Shown: one piece after another, positions 1-11,509 of the stretch
How positions within the stretch are numbered: the stretch's first letter is position 1
Layout: each line of letters begins with the position of its first letter
Assembly: GCA_009760855.2 (NCBI GenBank)
Contig: WPIO01000096.1
Span: forward strand, 866,001-930,000
DNA: 64,000 nt
Direction of reading: 5' to 3'
Source of the DNA: Cristatella mucedo
Taxonomy: Eukaryota; Bryozoa; Phylactolaemata; Cristatellidae
The notes under the pieces: model-generated
What the model was told of the DNA's origin: nothing
Database searches by the model: none
Seen by the model: only the letters and a program-made list of their open reading frames with translations
Made by a program: the position numbers and the translations under genes

Positions 1-135
1 AGAGAGAGAAATTGCAAGAGAGTTAATCAGTGAGGAAGGCGATTGATCCAGACAGACAGAGAAACAAAAGAGAGACAAACAGAGAAATTGGAGGAGAGTG
101 AGTCAGTGTGTGAGAGAGAGAGAGAGACGATGGAT
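1..135. repeat. GA-rich simple-sequence tract at the left edge
   Basis: Imperfect purine-rich GA/GACAGA repeats, purest at about 108-127. It reads as intronic or intergenic simple sequence upstream of the exon candidate at 372-500. Open frames crossing it give serine/leucine-rich products typical of read-through and are not genes. Confidence 0.75.
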
Positions 136-371
136 GTGCTCTCGTGTAGGTAATGCAAACGGCAGAGTTGGAAGCTGCTATTCCAAGAACGAGCCTCGCA
201 AGCAGACATAATGCTTTCCTCTTCGACACGACCACAGGGGAGGGGGAAAGGCAGGGCAGCAGATGCAGCAGTAGGAGCCGTATGCGGCAGCCGCAGGGCT
301 GGCGCAATCGAGTGCCAGCGAGCACAAGCACGCCTTCAGCTCCGATGGGCGGCCCATCACTCTCGCGACAG

Positions 372-500
372 GACGAACTGCTGACCACGAAGAAGAACTA
401 CGACGTGCAGCTCAGCTCGATGAGCGAAGCGCTGGCTGCCATGAACGACAACATAGCTCGCCAGCAGGATCAAGTCGAGGATCTCAAGCAGCAGCTCAAG
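372..500 (+). CDS. Probable internal exon of a coiled-coil protein, PPP1R21/KLRAQ C-terminal-like
   Basis: A 129-base segment of exactly 43 codons lies between a good 3' splice site (pyrimidine-rich stretch ending gcgacag at 371) and a consensus donor (AAG then GTGACG at 501). It is open in the frame starting GAC-GAA-CTG. The peptide begins DELLTTKKNYDVQLSSMSEA and continues with Gln/Asp/Lys-rich heptads, a strong coiled-coil pattern. From memory it resembles the C-terminal segment of PPP1R21 (KLRAQ1), an endosomal coiled-coil protein with a similar TTK-Y-QLS-MS-MN pattern. That match could not be searched. No neighbouring exon is identifiable; upstream exons would lie outside the window. Open frame continues past the donor but becomes Pro/Cys-rich and unlike the exon, which supports splicing at 500/501. 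An unrelated coiled-coil protein is the main alternative. Confidence 0.5.
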
Positions 501-1494
501 GTGACGCTCGTGCTGCCCCACCCACCGCTGCCCAGCACGTGCTCCAGCCCTGCCCCGGCGCTCCCGTGCCGGCTGGGGCAGGTGCTGGGCTGCCAGCAGG
601 TGCTGCCACCGGTGCGCTCTGGGAGTAGGGCAAGGCTCGTTGCCGTAGCTGTTGAGATCGTGAGCCGTGAGAATGGATACCTCAGCCTTATAGCAGTGCC
701 ACGCCTAAATGTTGTTGTCTGCCTCTACTAGGCTGGGCCCTCCTGACTGTGACTAGCCACTTGGAAGGCAGCATTTCTACTGCTAGGGGTAGCAGCGACG
801 CTAGCCAATCAGAGCACAGCATTCTTGAGCTGCAGATGGCTTGAAGCTCCGGTTAGCGTTAATGTCTGCGGGACTGGAGTTGATTGCTAAACGTTGTTTA
901 GTCTGGTTGTGTTCCGAGTGTTCTAAGTCGTTTGCTGTTTAGCGAGACGATCACACTCATGATCACAGCATGTGCTATCTGCCCACCCCACCACCCTGGC
1001 CTCTGTACCCGTGTGCTCGGCTCACGGCATGCCCTACGTGCCCGAGTTGTGTCTAAGCTGCTGGGTTGGGAGCCGCGGGGGGGGGAACAGGGGGGGGGAT
1101 AGGATGGGAGGATATATGACAAATGTAAAAAGCCACAGCAGTAGCTGCTGCTGCCGACCGTGGGGCAGGTCCTGCTAGCCTCAGTCAGTCGGCTGAAGTC
1201 AGCAGCAGCTGTTCGTGAAGTCAACAGCTGGCATCCTGTCACGCCAGCTGCATCCACTTGTGCCAACCTGCACTGCACGAGCAGTGGTTCAGTGGAACTT
1301 GCAGCAGCAGCTGACTCAGTTTCAACGCCACTAGCTGCTGCTGACCACTGCTTCAATGTTGCTTGCCCTGGGTCTCAGCCCATCCGCAGTGGTAAGGTGG
1401 TCGTTCTTCAACGACCCACATCTTGCAATCGAGTCCTTTAGTGAGCGATCCTTTATTATAATGCATCACCATGTAATCCCCATTGTAATGCATA
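501..1494. other. No supported gene; intron-like or intergenic
   Basis: Mixed-composition unique sequence with CAG/CTG-rich patches near 1140-1340 and a G-run at 1076-1099. If the exon at 372-500 is real, this is the start of its downstream intron. No convincing exon, tRNA or repeat was recognised. Confidence 0.5.
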
Positions 1495-1737
1495 CCATCA
1501 CCATTTCATTCCTGTAATGCATCACCGTGTGTAACTTCACAAAGCCACAAAGACTATGTGGGTGTTTTCTATAGCGCACTCACAGCCTATGTGGCTTGTG
1601 GTACACATTCGGTAGCCAGCGGAGAGAAAGTGGGAAGCATAGCAGAGTCAGGAGAGCAGTTGAGGTAGTGAGTAGCATGGAAGTAGCAGTTCAGGACCGC
1701 TGAAAAAGATGTGCCATAGTCGGCAGCAGGAGAGTAA
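1495..1737 (-). mobile_element. LINE family B 3' end, 5'-truncated
   Basis: On the minus strand this matches the non-coding 3' end of the element copy at 35231-35819. Shared landmarks are the segment around GACTATGGCACATC, the segment GGCTACCGAATG-GTACC, and the phrase GTGAGTGCGCTATA. The tail, at the low-coordinate end, is a degenerate repeat of GATGCATTAC-like units, comparable to the ATTAC tail of the longer copy. No coding part is retained. The element is a dead 5'-truncated insertion. Confidence 0.75.
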
Positions 1738-2550
1738 ATGTCATTGCTTAAGATTTTTGGGCGTGAGTTCCACTGTCTAGGACATGCAGAAAAAGCTTTT
1801 TGTTACCAACGGTACCTAAGCAGCAACAGGAGGAGGAATGGAGCGGCTAACTTATTCTCCATAGAGGACCTGAGAGTGCCCCCCTGTGACAGCCCTCTGT
1901 ACGACCTGTCGTCGGGCTGGGTAGCACGACCGAGCAACAAGCCTGCTGGCTCCAACACCAAAACCTTTATTTCAGGCTACGCCGGCCAAGCCCAGTCTAC
2001 ATACACTAGACGGCTGCCGGCGTCGAGGGATGTGGCCCTCCCCTCCCGTTGCACTCCTCCGGCAACCCTTACATTCCATGCATGAGTTTGTGGTAGATTG
2101 ATGTCACCACAGATGCTGCCAATGCATGGATTTGGGCAGGACTGCCGAGTCATCGGCTGCCCTTTAAGCGGTAGTGAGCTTGCGCTGGGCTGCGTAGGCA
2201 GCTCTGAGACAGCCATCGCGAGGTCTCTGCCCAGTGTTCCTTCACACACACCCCCCCCACACACACACAGTAGGCACAAACAGGTGCACAAGTTCAGCTA
2301 GGTATGAAGGAGCCAAGCCAATGGGGGGGTCAGCCTAGTAGTGACTTCACTCGGTATCCGTTGAACGATCAGAGGAGCATCGATCCCAGCTCTTTCAGCT
2401 GAAGTTCCCTAGTGGCTTTTTTTTGGTAGCCCAGTCACAATGCAAGTGCAATTATCTAGCTTGGACAGAACTAGGCAGCTAGTAATAATAATAGCCATTT
2501 ATCGTTGTCTCCTTGCGTTTCACCAATCGTCTGCTGTGGCTACCGAAAAG
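1738..2550. other. No supported gene
   Basis: Unique-looking sequence with a short CCCCCCACAC run near 2249-2268. Open frames here are short and lack recognisable domains. Confidence 0.5.
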
Positions 2551-2660
2551 AATAATAATAACAATAATAATAATGCACTTGATAAAGTCAGAGAACTCAA
2601 TCTCTTTCTAGGCGCTTTAGTAAACTTCAACTTTTTGAGAGCCACCTTGGTCCATTATCT
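2551..2660 (-). mobile_element. LINE family A 3' terminal fragment
   Basis: Begins with (AAT)n, then the diagnostic terminal block TGCACTTGATAAAG, AGAGAACTCAATCTCTTTCT and AGGCGCTTTA. This is the reverse complement of the 3' hairpin of LINE family A. Only the last 100 bases or so of the element are present, a typical severely 5'-truncated insertion. Confidence 0.75.
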
Positions 2661-2679
2661 AAGATAGAGATGTATCTCC

Positions 2680-2935
2680 ATCAGTAACTCCGCAAAGTCA
2701 TAAAGACCACGTGGGTGTTACGCAGGAGAGTTTCGTTTAGCGCACTCACAGCCTAAGCGGCTTTCGGTACGCATTCGGTAGCCAACAGACTTCGTCGCAC
2801 GAAACAAAGAGAAAGTGGGAAGCATAGCCGAGTCAGGAGAGCAGTTGAGGTAGTGAGTAGCATAGAAGTAGCAGTTCAGGACCGCTGAAAAAGATGTGCC
2901 ATAGTCGGCAGCAGGAGAGTAGATGTCGTCACACG
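2680..2935 (-). mobile_element. LINE family B 3' end, second truncated copy
   Basis: Reverse complement of the family B 3' end. It shares long blocks with 1540-1737 (GTAGCAGTTCAGGACCGC, GAAAAAGATGTGCCATAG) and is closer to the 35231-35819 copy, retaining the CACCCACGTGG... segment and the CGAAAG-to-GGCTACC part lost from the first copy. No coding sequence remains. Confidence 0.75.
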
Positions 2936-4264
2936 TGATGGCTTGCCGTGCAGGCGGTTTTCTTTTGTGAAACTTTCAAAATTTAGGCAGCTGTCAAAGA
3001 CGATGCCTAAATTTTGAGCACACGGTGGCAGTCGCACAATAGTATCACATATTAGAAAAGCAGTGCCTTCTAGTCCAGCCACACGCTTCGGGTATCCTAT
3101 GACTTCAGTGTTTGTCGTTGCTTAGTTTGAGCAACGTATTGCGCCAATTCAAGCTGTGTTAATTGTGCCTGCTAAGGCTCTTGCGCAGCTACGCAAATGA
3201 GGTCGTTGAAGTGGCCTTGACCTTGCTCGACTCTTTCGTCCTCGCAGGAGGCAAAGAAAGGAAAGCGCTGAGTGGGACCCCACCACCCCCCAGCCGAGTG
3301 GTAGCAGCCAACGTCAGTGGACATCTGGCACTAGTGTACAAACACTTCCGGCTGCTTCGAGGAGCCGGTGTCGGCCTCGTTTACTCTCGGGGGAGATCCC
3401 AGCAGCCGCGGCGACCTGGCGCTGCTGCTGCTGGATAAAGAGGGCAGCCAGCAGCAGCAGCAGCACTCTGCTGCTGCTGGCGTGCGCCAGTGCAAGCCGC
3501 TTCGCAGCCTTAGCAGCAGTGGACAATCGGCTCAACGTCTGACTGCACTTCGGCGGCCCGCGCTGTGTCGCCAGCAGCACGTGGCCTAGCAGTGGCGCTG
3601 GCGCTGAGCACGCAGTGGCAGGCACAGCTGCCGGCTGACTGAGACAGGGCTGCTGGCTTGCTTGGCCTTGACCTTGTGGGTCCTGTTTCGGTCGCCTCTC
3701 TCGGTCGCCTCTGCCGTACCGGCTCGCTACTTCGTGTGCGCGCATCGTTATACCGTTTCGTGCGATATTTTTGAAATAGAAACAACTCGCTCTCTTTCTC
3801 TCACTCTCTCGGCATCACAGACGCTATGCTAATGTGCACAGTTGCTGAGATGGTGAGTTGTTGTTTGCTGAACGCGTGACGGACAGCTTATGACTAAAGA
3901 ATTGTGAGGCTGACTGTCAATCTGCGAGCAGCTGCCAAGCCAGTTAAGTGAGACTTGCGTGTCACGTGTCACGGTGACAGGCGCCGTATAGACAAACGCT
4001 TGCGACAAAACAGCTGCAGGTTTCAACCCATCCAGAGGACAACCGTGCTACGTGTGAGTGGTAAGGTGCAGAGAGACCTCTACCAGTGGCAGAGCCAAGG
4101 GTCATGTAGGGGAGGCGAGACCCGCCACATTTTTATGTAGGGGAAAGACCTGAAAGATTATCAAGTAGGTGGGCTGGACACATCAGATAAAGGAAAGAAT
4201 TACAGAACAAAATCGCGAGTGCAGCAACTGGACACGAACTCAGCAGTTGCTCGTTGAGTTGAGT
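2936..4264. other. No supported gene; CAG/CTG-rich unique sequence
   Basis: Contains imperfect CAG/GCT trinucleotide clusters at about 3400-3500 and otherwise unique sequence. Both strands have moderately long frames (up to 143 codons), but these come from the CAG/CTG bias and show no conserved motif. Confidence 0.45.
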
Positions 4265-4355
4265 TAATAATAATAATAATAATGCACTTGATAAAGCGCC
4301 CTCAGAGAACTCAATCTCTCTGTAGGCGCTTTACATTTGCTGCAAAGGGAGTTAA
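4265..4355 (-). mobile_element. LINE family A 3' terminal fragment
   Basis: (AAT)n followed by TGCACTTGATAAAGCGCCC, the loop segment and GGCGCTTTACATTTGCTG: the terminal hairpin of family A read on the minus strand, plus about 20 bases of upstream 3' UTR. Severely 5'-truncated. Confidence 0.8.
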
Positions 4356-5618
4356 TACATTATTTCTTCGTTCGTGAGGTCGCGGGTGCTGGCGCATAGG
4401 AATAGGAGGCTGGATCCGGGTCACGACCCCGAGATGCAAGAGGAGAGAAAACCTGGCCTCATGACTCCGGCCCGGCCGGGGCCGAGTCTCTGCTGCCCTC
4501 TGGGGAAAAGCTCCCCCCCAGAGGGCAGCAAGTGACAGCGGCCCACGGCAGAGGAATGAAAAGTCACGAAATGCACAAGTCGGCTGTGACGTCACGAGAT
4601 GCACAAGTCGGAATCTTGACGTCCGATACAGCGACGGCATTTCTCTTTATTCCCATTCAGCTTCGAGCGCCGCCGGGTCGCAATGCGCCGGCCGAGAGCA
4701 AAAGCAGCAGACCAGCAAGCAGACCAGCGTTTGGTGCCAACGAACCGGCACCCAAGAATCTGCGCAGTCGGAAAGCGAAGTCTAGCGCCAGCGCAGCACG
4801 CGCGTGCAGCCGTCGCAGCTTCGTGTCGCCGGTGGCTGCATACTGCATACGCTGCCCTGCTGTGTACGGCAGCAGCCGCTGCCGCCGGAGCGACATACAC
4901 GGAAGTATCGGCTCTGGGCAGCTGTCTGCTGCGGCTTTCACACTCGCCGCTAGCCGCTGGCCGGGGAGCCGCCGGCCCACTCCCTCGCGCGGGCGTATGC
5001 ATCGGCGCTCCAGCGCCTGGCGGCGCACGGTGCCTCGAGCAGACCTCGAGCTGTCCACTTCACTCCTACAGCGGAGCGTGCGTGCGCGCATGCACCAAGC
5101 TAGCCATTCGCTCTTGCGCGGTCGCTCTGCATCGACGCTGGAGGCAACCGACGAGGTGTAGCGAGCTAGGCTGCGCCGCCGGGAAGAACGCGCTGACCGG
5201 AAGCTGCTTATGACAGCGGAGAGCAGGTTCAAACCTCTCCTCCCTCCCCAGCACGGAATGCCTCCAAGGCTCTGAGAGCATGCTGCTGACCGAGAACACT
5301 CCTCCGTCAGTCTGACTCTCGTCCTCTGACGAAGTCAGGAGCTACACGTACCCTTCCCTTGCTGGGGCACAGAAATATCAGCCTTGACCCATTCGTGGCA
5401 GGCACTCAACCGTGAGTGAGTGAGTGCTAACACCCAAGCACAAAGAAAAAGCCAGTGAACCCGATGAAAATGATGCAATGGCCTCGTGACGAGGTGAAAC
5501 TAGCCATCCAAAGCAGCCTGGCAGCAAGTAGAGGCAAGCAGTCGATGCAACCGCGACGTATGACAAAGGTCGGTGCATGACAAACATATGACAGTCCGTA
5601 TGCCCTGGTCTGGCTTGT

Positions 5619-5656
<38 letters not shown>

Positions 5657-7046
5657 TAAATGTGCAGATAAGGGTAAATGAGCTACCTGACAGCAGCAGT
5701 GTAGCTGTTGCAGGCAGCTGCAGCACACTCACCATCGTTCCATCCATCGGCAAAGCATTCACCAACACTTGCCAGCCGAGGCAGCTGCAACGGCAAAACG
5801 GCTGCACTCATGCGATGTCTGACACGATGCAGATGACTTAAAAGCAAACCAGCATTGCCACTGCGACATGCAGTCAGTGATGTCAGCTCGCACTCCGACG
5901 ACACGCCTTTGGAGGACGACCACCCACCCACCCACCCCCATCCCGAGCGGCTTCCGAACTGACCGACTTCGGCTGTCACGAAACCTAAACTCTTTTGGGG
6001 CCGAAACACTCGGGGCCAATACACAGCACGCAGCCCCCCCCCCCGGCTTGCCTGCCTGCCAAGCGCACCAAGGCTGATATGCTCACTAAAGATTCAACAG
6101 GCGGACGCAGAGACGTCACACGGGAGGGGAGAGAGAGAGAGGAGGGGCAGGGTACATCGAAGCGAGCGACCCACGCGACTGCTCAGGCTGCACCTGCCGA
6201 GCCCTGCCACTGCGCTGCTGTGCGAGCACGCCACGAGATTGGAGCGAGATGAGCCTTGGAGACTCGGCTCAGCGATCAGTCACGAGCGCCGAGTCCTGAC
6301 ATGGAGGCGTGTCGAGGCTGCAAAGACAGGCCTGCTGCCGAACGGCTTTTGTTGCTGTAAATGCTCGGATTTGCGCATGCTGGGGATTGGATTGCTGCTC
6401 GCTGGCTGCCTCGACCATCTGGCCCGTGTTGCCCGTCCGCGCGTTCCCTGCGCGCAGTCACGCTGCAGAGACGAACGGGCAACACGGGACGGCACGCCGC
6501 CACTTTGCACCGGCAGATCGAGCCGACACAAAGATCGAGTGAAAGACAGACGAGTTTGTAAAGAAAGAGGTCAGAACAGAAAACCTTAAAAGAGGAATGC
6601 CATGCTGATTCCAAACCCAGGCCGCCGAGCCAGGCCGGCCAGGCGTCCCTCCCTATAAAAATCGACCGGGTTTCGGCTCGAGTCAGATTTCCTTCAGCTT
6701 CAAAGCTCAATGCGGGCCGAGCCCTGCGCCCCGTGCAACACACACTGATGCTGCTTCTGCCGGTTTTGTGCAATGCACGCGTACACCGGCACCACAGTGG
6801 GGTGAGGGCAGGGGGGCAGGCGATCTGAGCGACGTGTCAAGTTTGAGCAAGAGACGGATTGAGACAGCGCCAGCCACGCTACCTGGTCAGCGTACTCGCC
6901 GGCCGACTCGGGCAGGCTGGCAACAGTGGCCGCTCGAAACCGCTCGAACGCATCGACGCCGGACGCCGTGCCGGCCTCCCAGAGGCCTTGCTGGGCAGTG
7001 ACGTAAACGGCACCACCCACGGCCGCACCCTTGAAGGTCCACCTGC
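4356..7046. other. GC-rich unique sequence, no supported gene
   Basis: Several overlapping frames of 100-210 codons exist on both strands at 4.5-5.3 kb, but they are mutually antisense, rich in Arg/Ala/Ser, and carry no domain. A perfect TGACGTCA palindrome (CRE/ATF-type site) lies at 4587-4594 between two copies of ATGCACAAGTCGG. An exon could hide here; none stands out. Confidence 0.4.
5619..5653. repeat. (CA)n dinucleotide microsatellite
   Basis: About 17 uninterrupted CA units. Confidence 0.95.
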
Positions 7047-7137
7047 GTTAGCCAACAACGTTAGCCAACAACGTTAGCCAACAACGTTAGCCAACAACGT
7101 TAGCCAACAACGTTAGCCAACAACGTTAGCCAACAAC
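7047..7137. repeat. 13-bp minisatellite, seven perfect copies
   Basis: The unit GTTAGCCAACAAC is repeated seven times head to tail without a mismatch. A partial eighth unit (GCGTTAGCCA) follows after two extra bases. There is no spacer variation, so it is a minisatellite and not a CRISPR array. Confidence 0.95.
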
Positions 7138-9210
7138 GCTGCGTTAGCCAAGGAAACCGAAGCAGCAGCGGAAGGTGAGAGACGGAGCAGCTGCCGCCGC
7201 CGCTGCCGCGAAGCCCGGCGGCGCAATGTTGCTTCGGGTGACACCAAAGCACGTGAGCGAAGGCTTCGCCTCGCTAGCATGAGCTCAAGCTCTGCTCTGC
7301 CCATCACGAGGCAGCATGGCACGTCGAAGTAGCCGCCAGCCGTGCCCCGCCCCGGCGTGATGCATTCTGATAGCGAGGCGCTCGCTCGGACTGCGCGAGA
7401 CTTCCGTTGCATGCATGGGGATTGGCGAGGCAGAAAGGCGAGGCTCCTGACGAAAAATTGCTTCAGTCGCTTTGAGACTGAGTCGGAGCAACCGAGGTCC
7501 CGTCCGTGCATGCGAAACGAACACGTGACCACTTGTCCACTAGTGTACGAACTAGTGGTACGAACGGGCGGTTAGCATGAGGCGGGAGGGAGTCTGAACA
7601 TTCTCGAAGCTACCCCTCCACGCCCCCTCGCCCTCCACACACGCGTGAGCCTAGCCTCATCAGCCAAGGGCTCAGCCTCGAGTGCATTGAGTGCAGCGAC
7701 ACGTCGTGCGGTCCGGCAGCAGAGTCGCACACGCACGGAAAAGCTCGAGCAGACATGCTCGAGCGCTCGTTACAGTCACGTGACGATGGCGATCTTGCGC
7801 TGAGCTAGAGCAAAGTAAAGAGGTCACGGGAGTCACGACGATTCACTGCTATACACGTTAGCCCAATCGGAACCGGCCGTGCGACATTGGGTGCGAAGCG
7901 CTGAATCGATGGCGACCGATTGGCATCGCGAGACGCTCTCGAAAAATCACGCGAGAGGACGCGACGCGGACTCGGCGGCAGCAGCGGCGGCGGCTTGGGC
8001 TTCGCGAGGAGGGTGTGAAGGTGAAGGTGTCGCGCCCCCTCCTTCCGCCCAGCTGGCTGGCTCCTGCGACAGTGGATCCGTGGACCCTCGGCGTACGCTC
8101 AAACTAGCGCAAAGATGTTAGCTCTACTCTTTCGCGTAAGGCAAACTCAAATAAAGTGAGCACCAGAGTTGTACTGCGAGAGAGACGACGCGGTCGACGA
8201 CAGACTTTTAGTCCCAGACAAGACGTCGGGACGACCCGGTATAGACCGGATTGTACGGCTACAGCCGATAGACTCGGGATGCTAATGGACGCCAATGAAA
8301 ACAAAAAAAGTCCACGAGCAGCTTTCGCGCGTCTGCAACATTCGTCGGTGACGAAGCGTCGGTGCCGCTCCGACCGCGACACGCACGCACGCACACCGGA
8401 CAGCGAACGCTACGCTACCTAAGGAGGAACGCCACGGCCATTCTATGTGTTTTGCATGGGCTCGCTGTGTATCCTGACAAAGGTGAAGGACGTTTTGGAC
8501 AAATTTTCGGTTATCCTCGCAGAAGTGCTGCGACGTCGAGTGATTGGGACGAGCAGCGCTGAAGTCGCTCGCGAATCGCGTCCCCCGCGAATGCGTCCGC
8601 ATGTGTCTGCTTGACGCGAGACGACCTAGAGTTTTGTTGTTGATCGGATTACCTCTTGAGTTAAAGTGTTTCATGCGCTGCTCTTAATCGCCATATGGTA
8701 TACTTCGATTCGCTGATGCTATGGAGCTGTCAGCGGTCGGCGCCGAGAATGCGGCTGCCTCGAGGGAAGCGTGGCCGAGAGCTCACACGGGTAGTGCTTG
8801 TCGCCGTCGACTCGCGCGTACCATTTCGGAATAAGGAGCTATCTCTCTGCTGCTCCGGGCCGCTCTAGTCTCCTCGGGCTACGTACATGTCTGTGCGTGT
8901 GTGCGCGTGCGTGCGCGCGTGCGCGTATTTGCATAGCGCTGTAAGAGAACTTAATCTTCATACCGGAACTTTATACTTCTGCCGCAATACTCAAACTCAC
9001 GTTCTTGGTTGCTAAAGGCGAGCATCTTAACCCTGGACCAAACCAGGGTGGCAGTATTTATTGCCTGGCACCCAACGAGTTGGTTGTAGTAGAGTTTGGC
9101 TGTAGTAAACGCACAAGGATGCGTGCAATTTTGCAAAATGAAATCCGTACTATCCGTGCATTGCTGGCAACAAACCCTACCCCTACATGTCTGCTGTGCA
9201 ATGTCCTGTG
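7138..9210. other. No supported gene
   Basis: Unique, moderately GC-rich sequence. Short frames on both strands lack recognisable domains. An alternating purine-pyrimidine GTGC/GCGC stretch lies at about 8888-8928. Confidence 0.45.
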
Positions 9211-9291
9211 AATCGGGATCAAGAGCTCGATAGGTCAAGATCATTCGAGAAAGATCGAGAAGTTCTCGTTAATCGGGATCAAGAGCTCGAT
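9211..9291. repeat. Pair of 21-bp direct repeats
   Basis: AATCGGGATCAAGAGCTCGA occurs at about 9211 and again about 60 bases later, with AGATC/GAGAA-type sequence between. They lie just upstream of the LINE family A tail at 9310. They are too far from the insertion to be a simple target-site duplication. Confidence 0.7.
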
Positions 9292-9309
9292 TCTCGTTCT
9301 CAATTCGTG

Positions 9310-9560
9310 CAATAATAATAATAATAATAATAATAATTATGCACTCGATAAAGCGCCCTCAGAGAAGTCAATCTTTCTCTAGTCGCTTTACATTTGCTGC
9401 AAAGGGAAATGCAATTGAATGGTGAGTAATAGCATGCATGATAAACGAACAAAATGGATAACATGGCTAGGGGTGACATGCACGGTCAGCATGCAAATGA
9501 GGTTAGTGGCAGCATGCACAGTGTCAGCACGCATAAGCACAATGGAATGCAGCAGGCGAC
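9310..9560 (-). mobile_element. LINE family A 3' end, 5'-truncated
   Basis: Minus-strand copy that starts with (AAT)n and the 3' hairpin, then the 3' UTR with its repeated GCATGC-rich segment (GGTTAGTGGCAGCATGCAC). Similarity stops at about 9555, before any coding sequence. Confidence 0.85.
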
Positions 9561-10289
9561 ACAAATAAACTGGTCTTATTCATGTCAGTCGGTGGTTGGC
9601 TACTGGATGGTACGAAAGTCACGGGCAAGAGGCTCCGAGCAAGTTGTTCTTTCTCGTCCTTTACGTTGGCTTCATGACAATTATCCGGTCCGCAAAGCCC
9701 TTCGGTGTAAGCTTAAATACGTGCGGTCGCAGGGCTACGGACCATTGCACGAATCGTGCAGGAGCCTGAGTAAGTAAGTGAACCTCCGGAGCTCAGACTC
9801 AGACCGAATCTCGTGTCTTAAGATGAAGCTAGAGGAATATGTCGATGCCGCCGGATGGTGCGATTTGATTATTTGAAGGCCTCCACGTGACCAGCAAATG
9901 CTACCGAGGTCGCAAACGCCCGTGTTCTGCAGAGGCCTGGACGATCTGGCCGGAGCGCGATTGCTCTTTGCTGCCTTATACTTGACCCCTACTCGACTGA
10001 ACTAGCGAACGCTCAAATGATCTTTCAAGTGTAACCTGGCCCCAAAAGCCCGATATCTAACGACATGGCATCCAATAGAACGGATGTGGATGCTTACTGT
10101 TTCGACACCAGCTCCAACTTAAGTCGTGCTCCACAGCCGAAAGCGACGGGTTAGGGGTAAAACATGAATTAAGCATGACTCGAGGTAAAGCATGGCAGGA
10201 TGCTGCAGACCTTTGATCTCGCGGAAGACCTTTGACCTTTAAAAGACCTCGCCTCTGCTGCTTCCATTCTCACGAGCTGACGTCAAAGG
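9561..10289. other. No supported gene
   Basis: Unique-looking sequence with no convincing frame, RNA gene or repeat. Confidence 0.5.
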
Positions 10290-10586
10290 CGAGCGAGCCC
10301 AACTTGATGTCAACAATTTGCCGATTGTCGTTGTCGGTTCAACATTTCTTACCATCCAGGTCAAAGAATAAGTGTGCCGAACATTGTTGCTAGCCGTATG
10401 TGCGACGAATCTCAATCGGTAGCCTTTGAAGGCATCCCTTCCGACTGGTTCGCGTCTACGAGTAATCACTGCCAGCAAACGCTCCCAAAACCCTCTTTCA
10501 ACGACGAACGTTAAGAGTTCCTATCTCTCCCCTCTCTTAAACAAAGTGAACTGTTACTGTAATAGGCTACAGTAAAAAATATCACT
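10290..10586 (-). repeat. Initiator-tRNA repeat unit, downstream flank (diverged)
   Basis: The minus strand runs from the tRNA at 10658-10587 into AAGTGATATTTTTT, the same start as the flanks of the 28480 and 30356 tRNAs. About 200 bases on it matches the segment also seen at 17630-17690 (plus-strand landmarks ACATTTCT-ACCATCC-GGT and GCCGAA). Much of the middle is too diverged to align by eye. Confidence 0.65.
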
Positions 10587-10658
10587 TAGCAGAGAGTGGT
10601 TTCGATCCACCGACCTCTGGGTTATGGGCCCAGCACGCTTCCACTGCGCCACTCTGCT
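10587..10658 (-). tRNA. Initiator tRNA-Met (CAU), intact copy
   Basis: The 72 bases fold into a complete cloverleaf without intron: AGCAGAG acceptor paired with CTCTGCT, discriminator A, anticodon loop CCCATAA with anticodon CAT. Eukaryotic initiator hallmarks are visible: the A1:U72 pair, three G:C pairs at the base of the anticodon stem (GGG/CCC), and a T-loop ATCGAAA with A at positions 54 and 60. It supplies methionine to the 40S subunit in translation initiation. Internal A and B boxes (TGGCGCAGTGG; GGATCGAAACC) serve Pol III. On the minus strand a run of six T lies 8-13 bases after the gene, a good terminator. The sequence is identical to the copies at 21687, 27848, 28480 and 30356. Confidence 0.96.
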
Positions 10659-10660
10659 TA

Positions 10661-11040
10661 CGTGACACAACCGTTCGGCTGAGTGATTTTAGACAGTAAT
10701 GCTGTTCGGGAAAACTCCAAACGCATTTAAGTGATTAGGATAGGAGATTGGTGATTTGACGGCGAGACACGTCTCAAGGCCCAAATTGCTTTAACAATGC
10801 GAGCCTAGCAAACCGCAGAATTAAAGACTACAAGAGGTATCTATAACTAAGCTTTCAAAGCCGAACTTTGAGCTGGTGGGGCGGAGCTGCAGGCAGTGCA
10901 GGAGCAACCCCGGTCATGGCCTAATGCGCCTCAGATTCCCAGGCAAGAGTTGCCGCGATGACTCCGGTCAGACGTGGCAGTGAAAGTAGCAAAAAAGGTT
11001 TGACACTTCGACACGTGCATTGACAACGTGAACTTGCTTT
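10661..11040. other. No supported gene
   Basis: Upstream (5') flank of the minus-strand tRNA. No clear match to the flanks of the other copies was seen. Confidence 0.45.
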
Positions 11041-11275
11041 GGTTTCGTTTAATTGATGACACTGCCCCTTATCGCTGTACGAGTGGGCTGTGACACTCGA
11101 TGTGGTAAGCAGCCGGGACGTGCTATTAGTGATAGTTATGACAAGGGAGTCGGGGACTCAGGTGGGCGAGAGGGGCGCGTGGAGAGTCGTGCGTCGCTCT
11201 GCTCCGTGTGTAGGTGAAATAAACTGGTGATGTTGCTCGTCGGCTGGTGTTCTGTGCTGTTCGCGACGGCAACAC
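11041..11275 (+). repeat. Dispersed repeat T, copy 1 (possible solo LTR)
   Basis: About 225 bases shared with 19047-19262. Landmarks are TTTAATTGATGACACTGCCC, GAGTGGGCTGTGACACTCGA and CTGCTCCGTGTGTAGGTGAA, with closing GTTCGCGACG. An AATAAA follows the GTAGGTG block and the 3' part is T/G-rich, as in the R-U5 part of an LTR. Clear TG...CA ends and a target-site duplication could not be placed, so the class is open. Confidence 0.6.
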
Positions 11276-11509
11276 AAGCTGACACTTGCGAGCAGTCGAA
11301 GGCCTTCTTTTAAAGATTTATCGAGATTTCTGCATGCAATGTGGCTACCTTATGAAGAGTTCGTCTCCCGAAGACCGTATGCGATCGTCTCGGGCTGTAG
11401 CCAAGTTCTAAAAATCGGCCATCGTTACCGAGATCCTTGAAAACAGTCTCCCAATTTTCCTTCTTCTTTGCTGTCTGGGGAAACTGCTGCTCTCCGCCGT
11501 GTAAGCAAT

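Noticed and set aside
4592-5232. Protein gene in the GC-rich 4.6-5.2 kb block (frames of up to 209 codons on both strands)
   Set aside because: Sense and antisense frames are equally long, compositionally biased and domain-free.
7047-7137. CRISPR-like array
   Set aside because: Thirteen-base units in direct contact with no spacers, in an animal genome.
11041-11275. Firm call of repeat T as a solo LTR
   Set aside because: Boundaries with TG/CA ends and a target-site duplication could not be placed in either copy.
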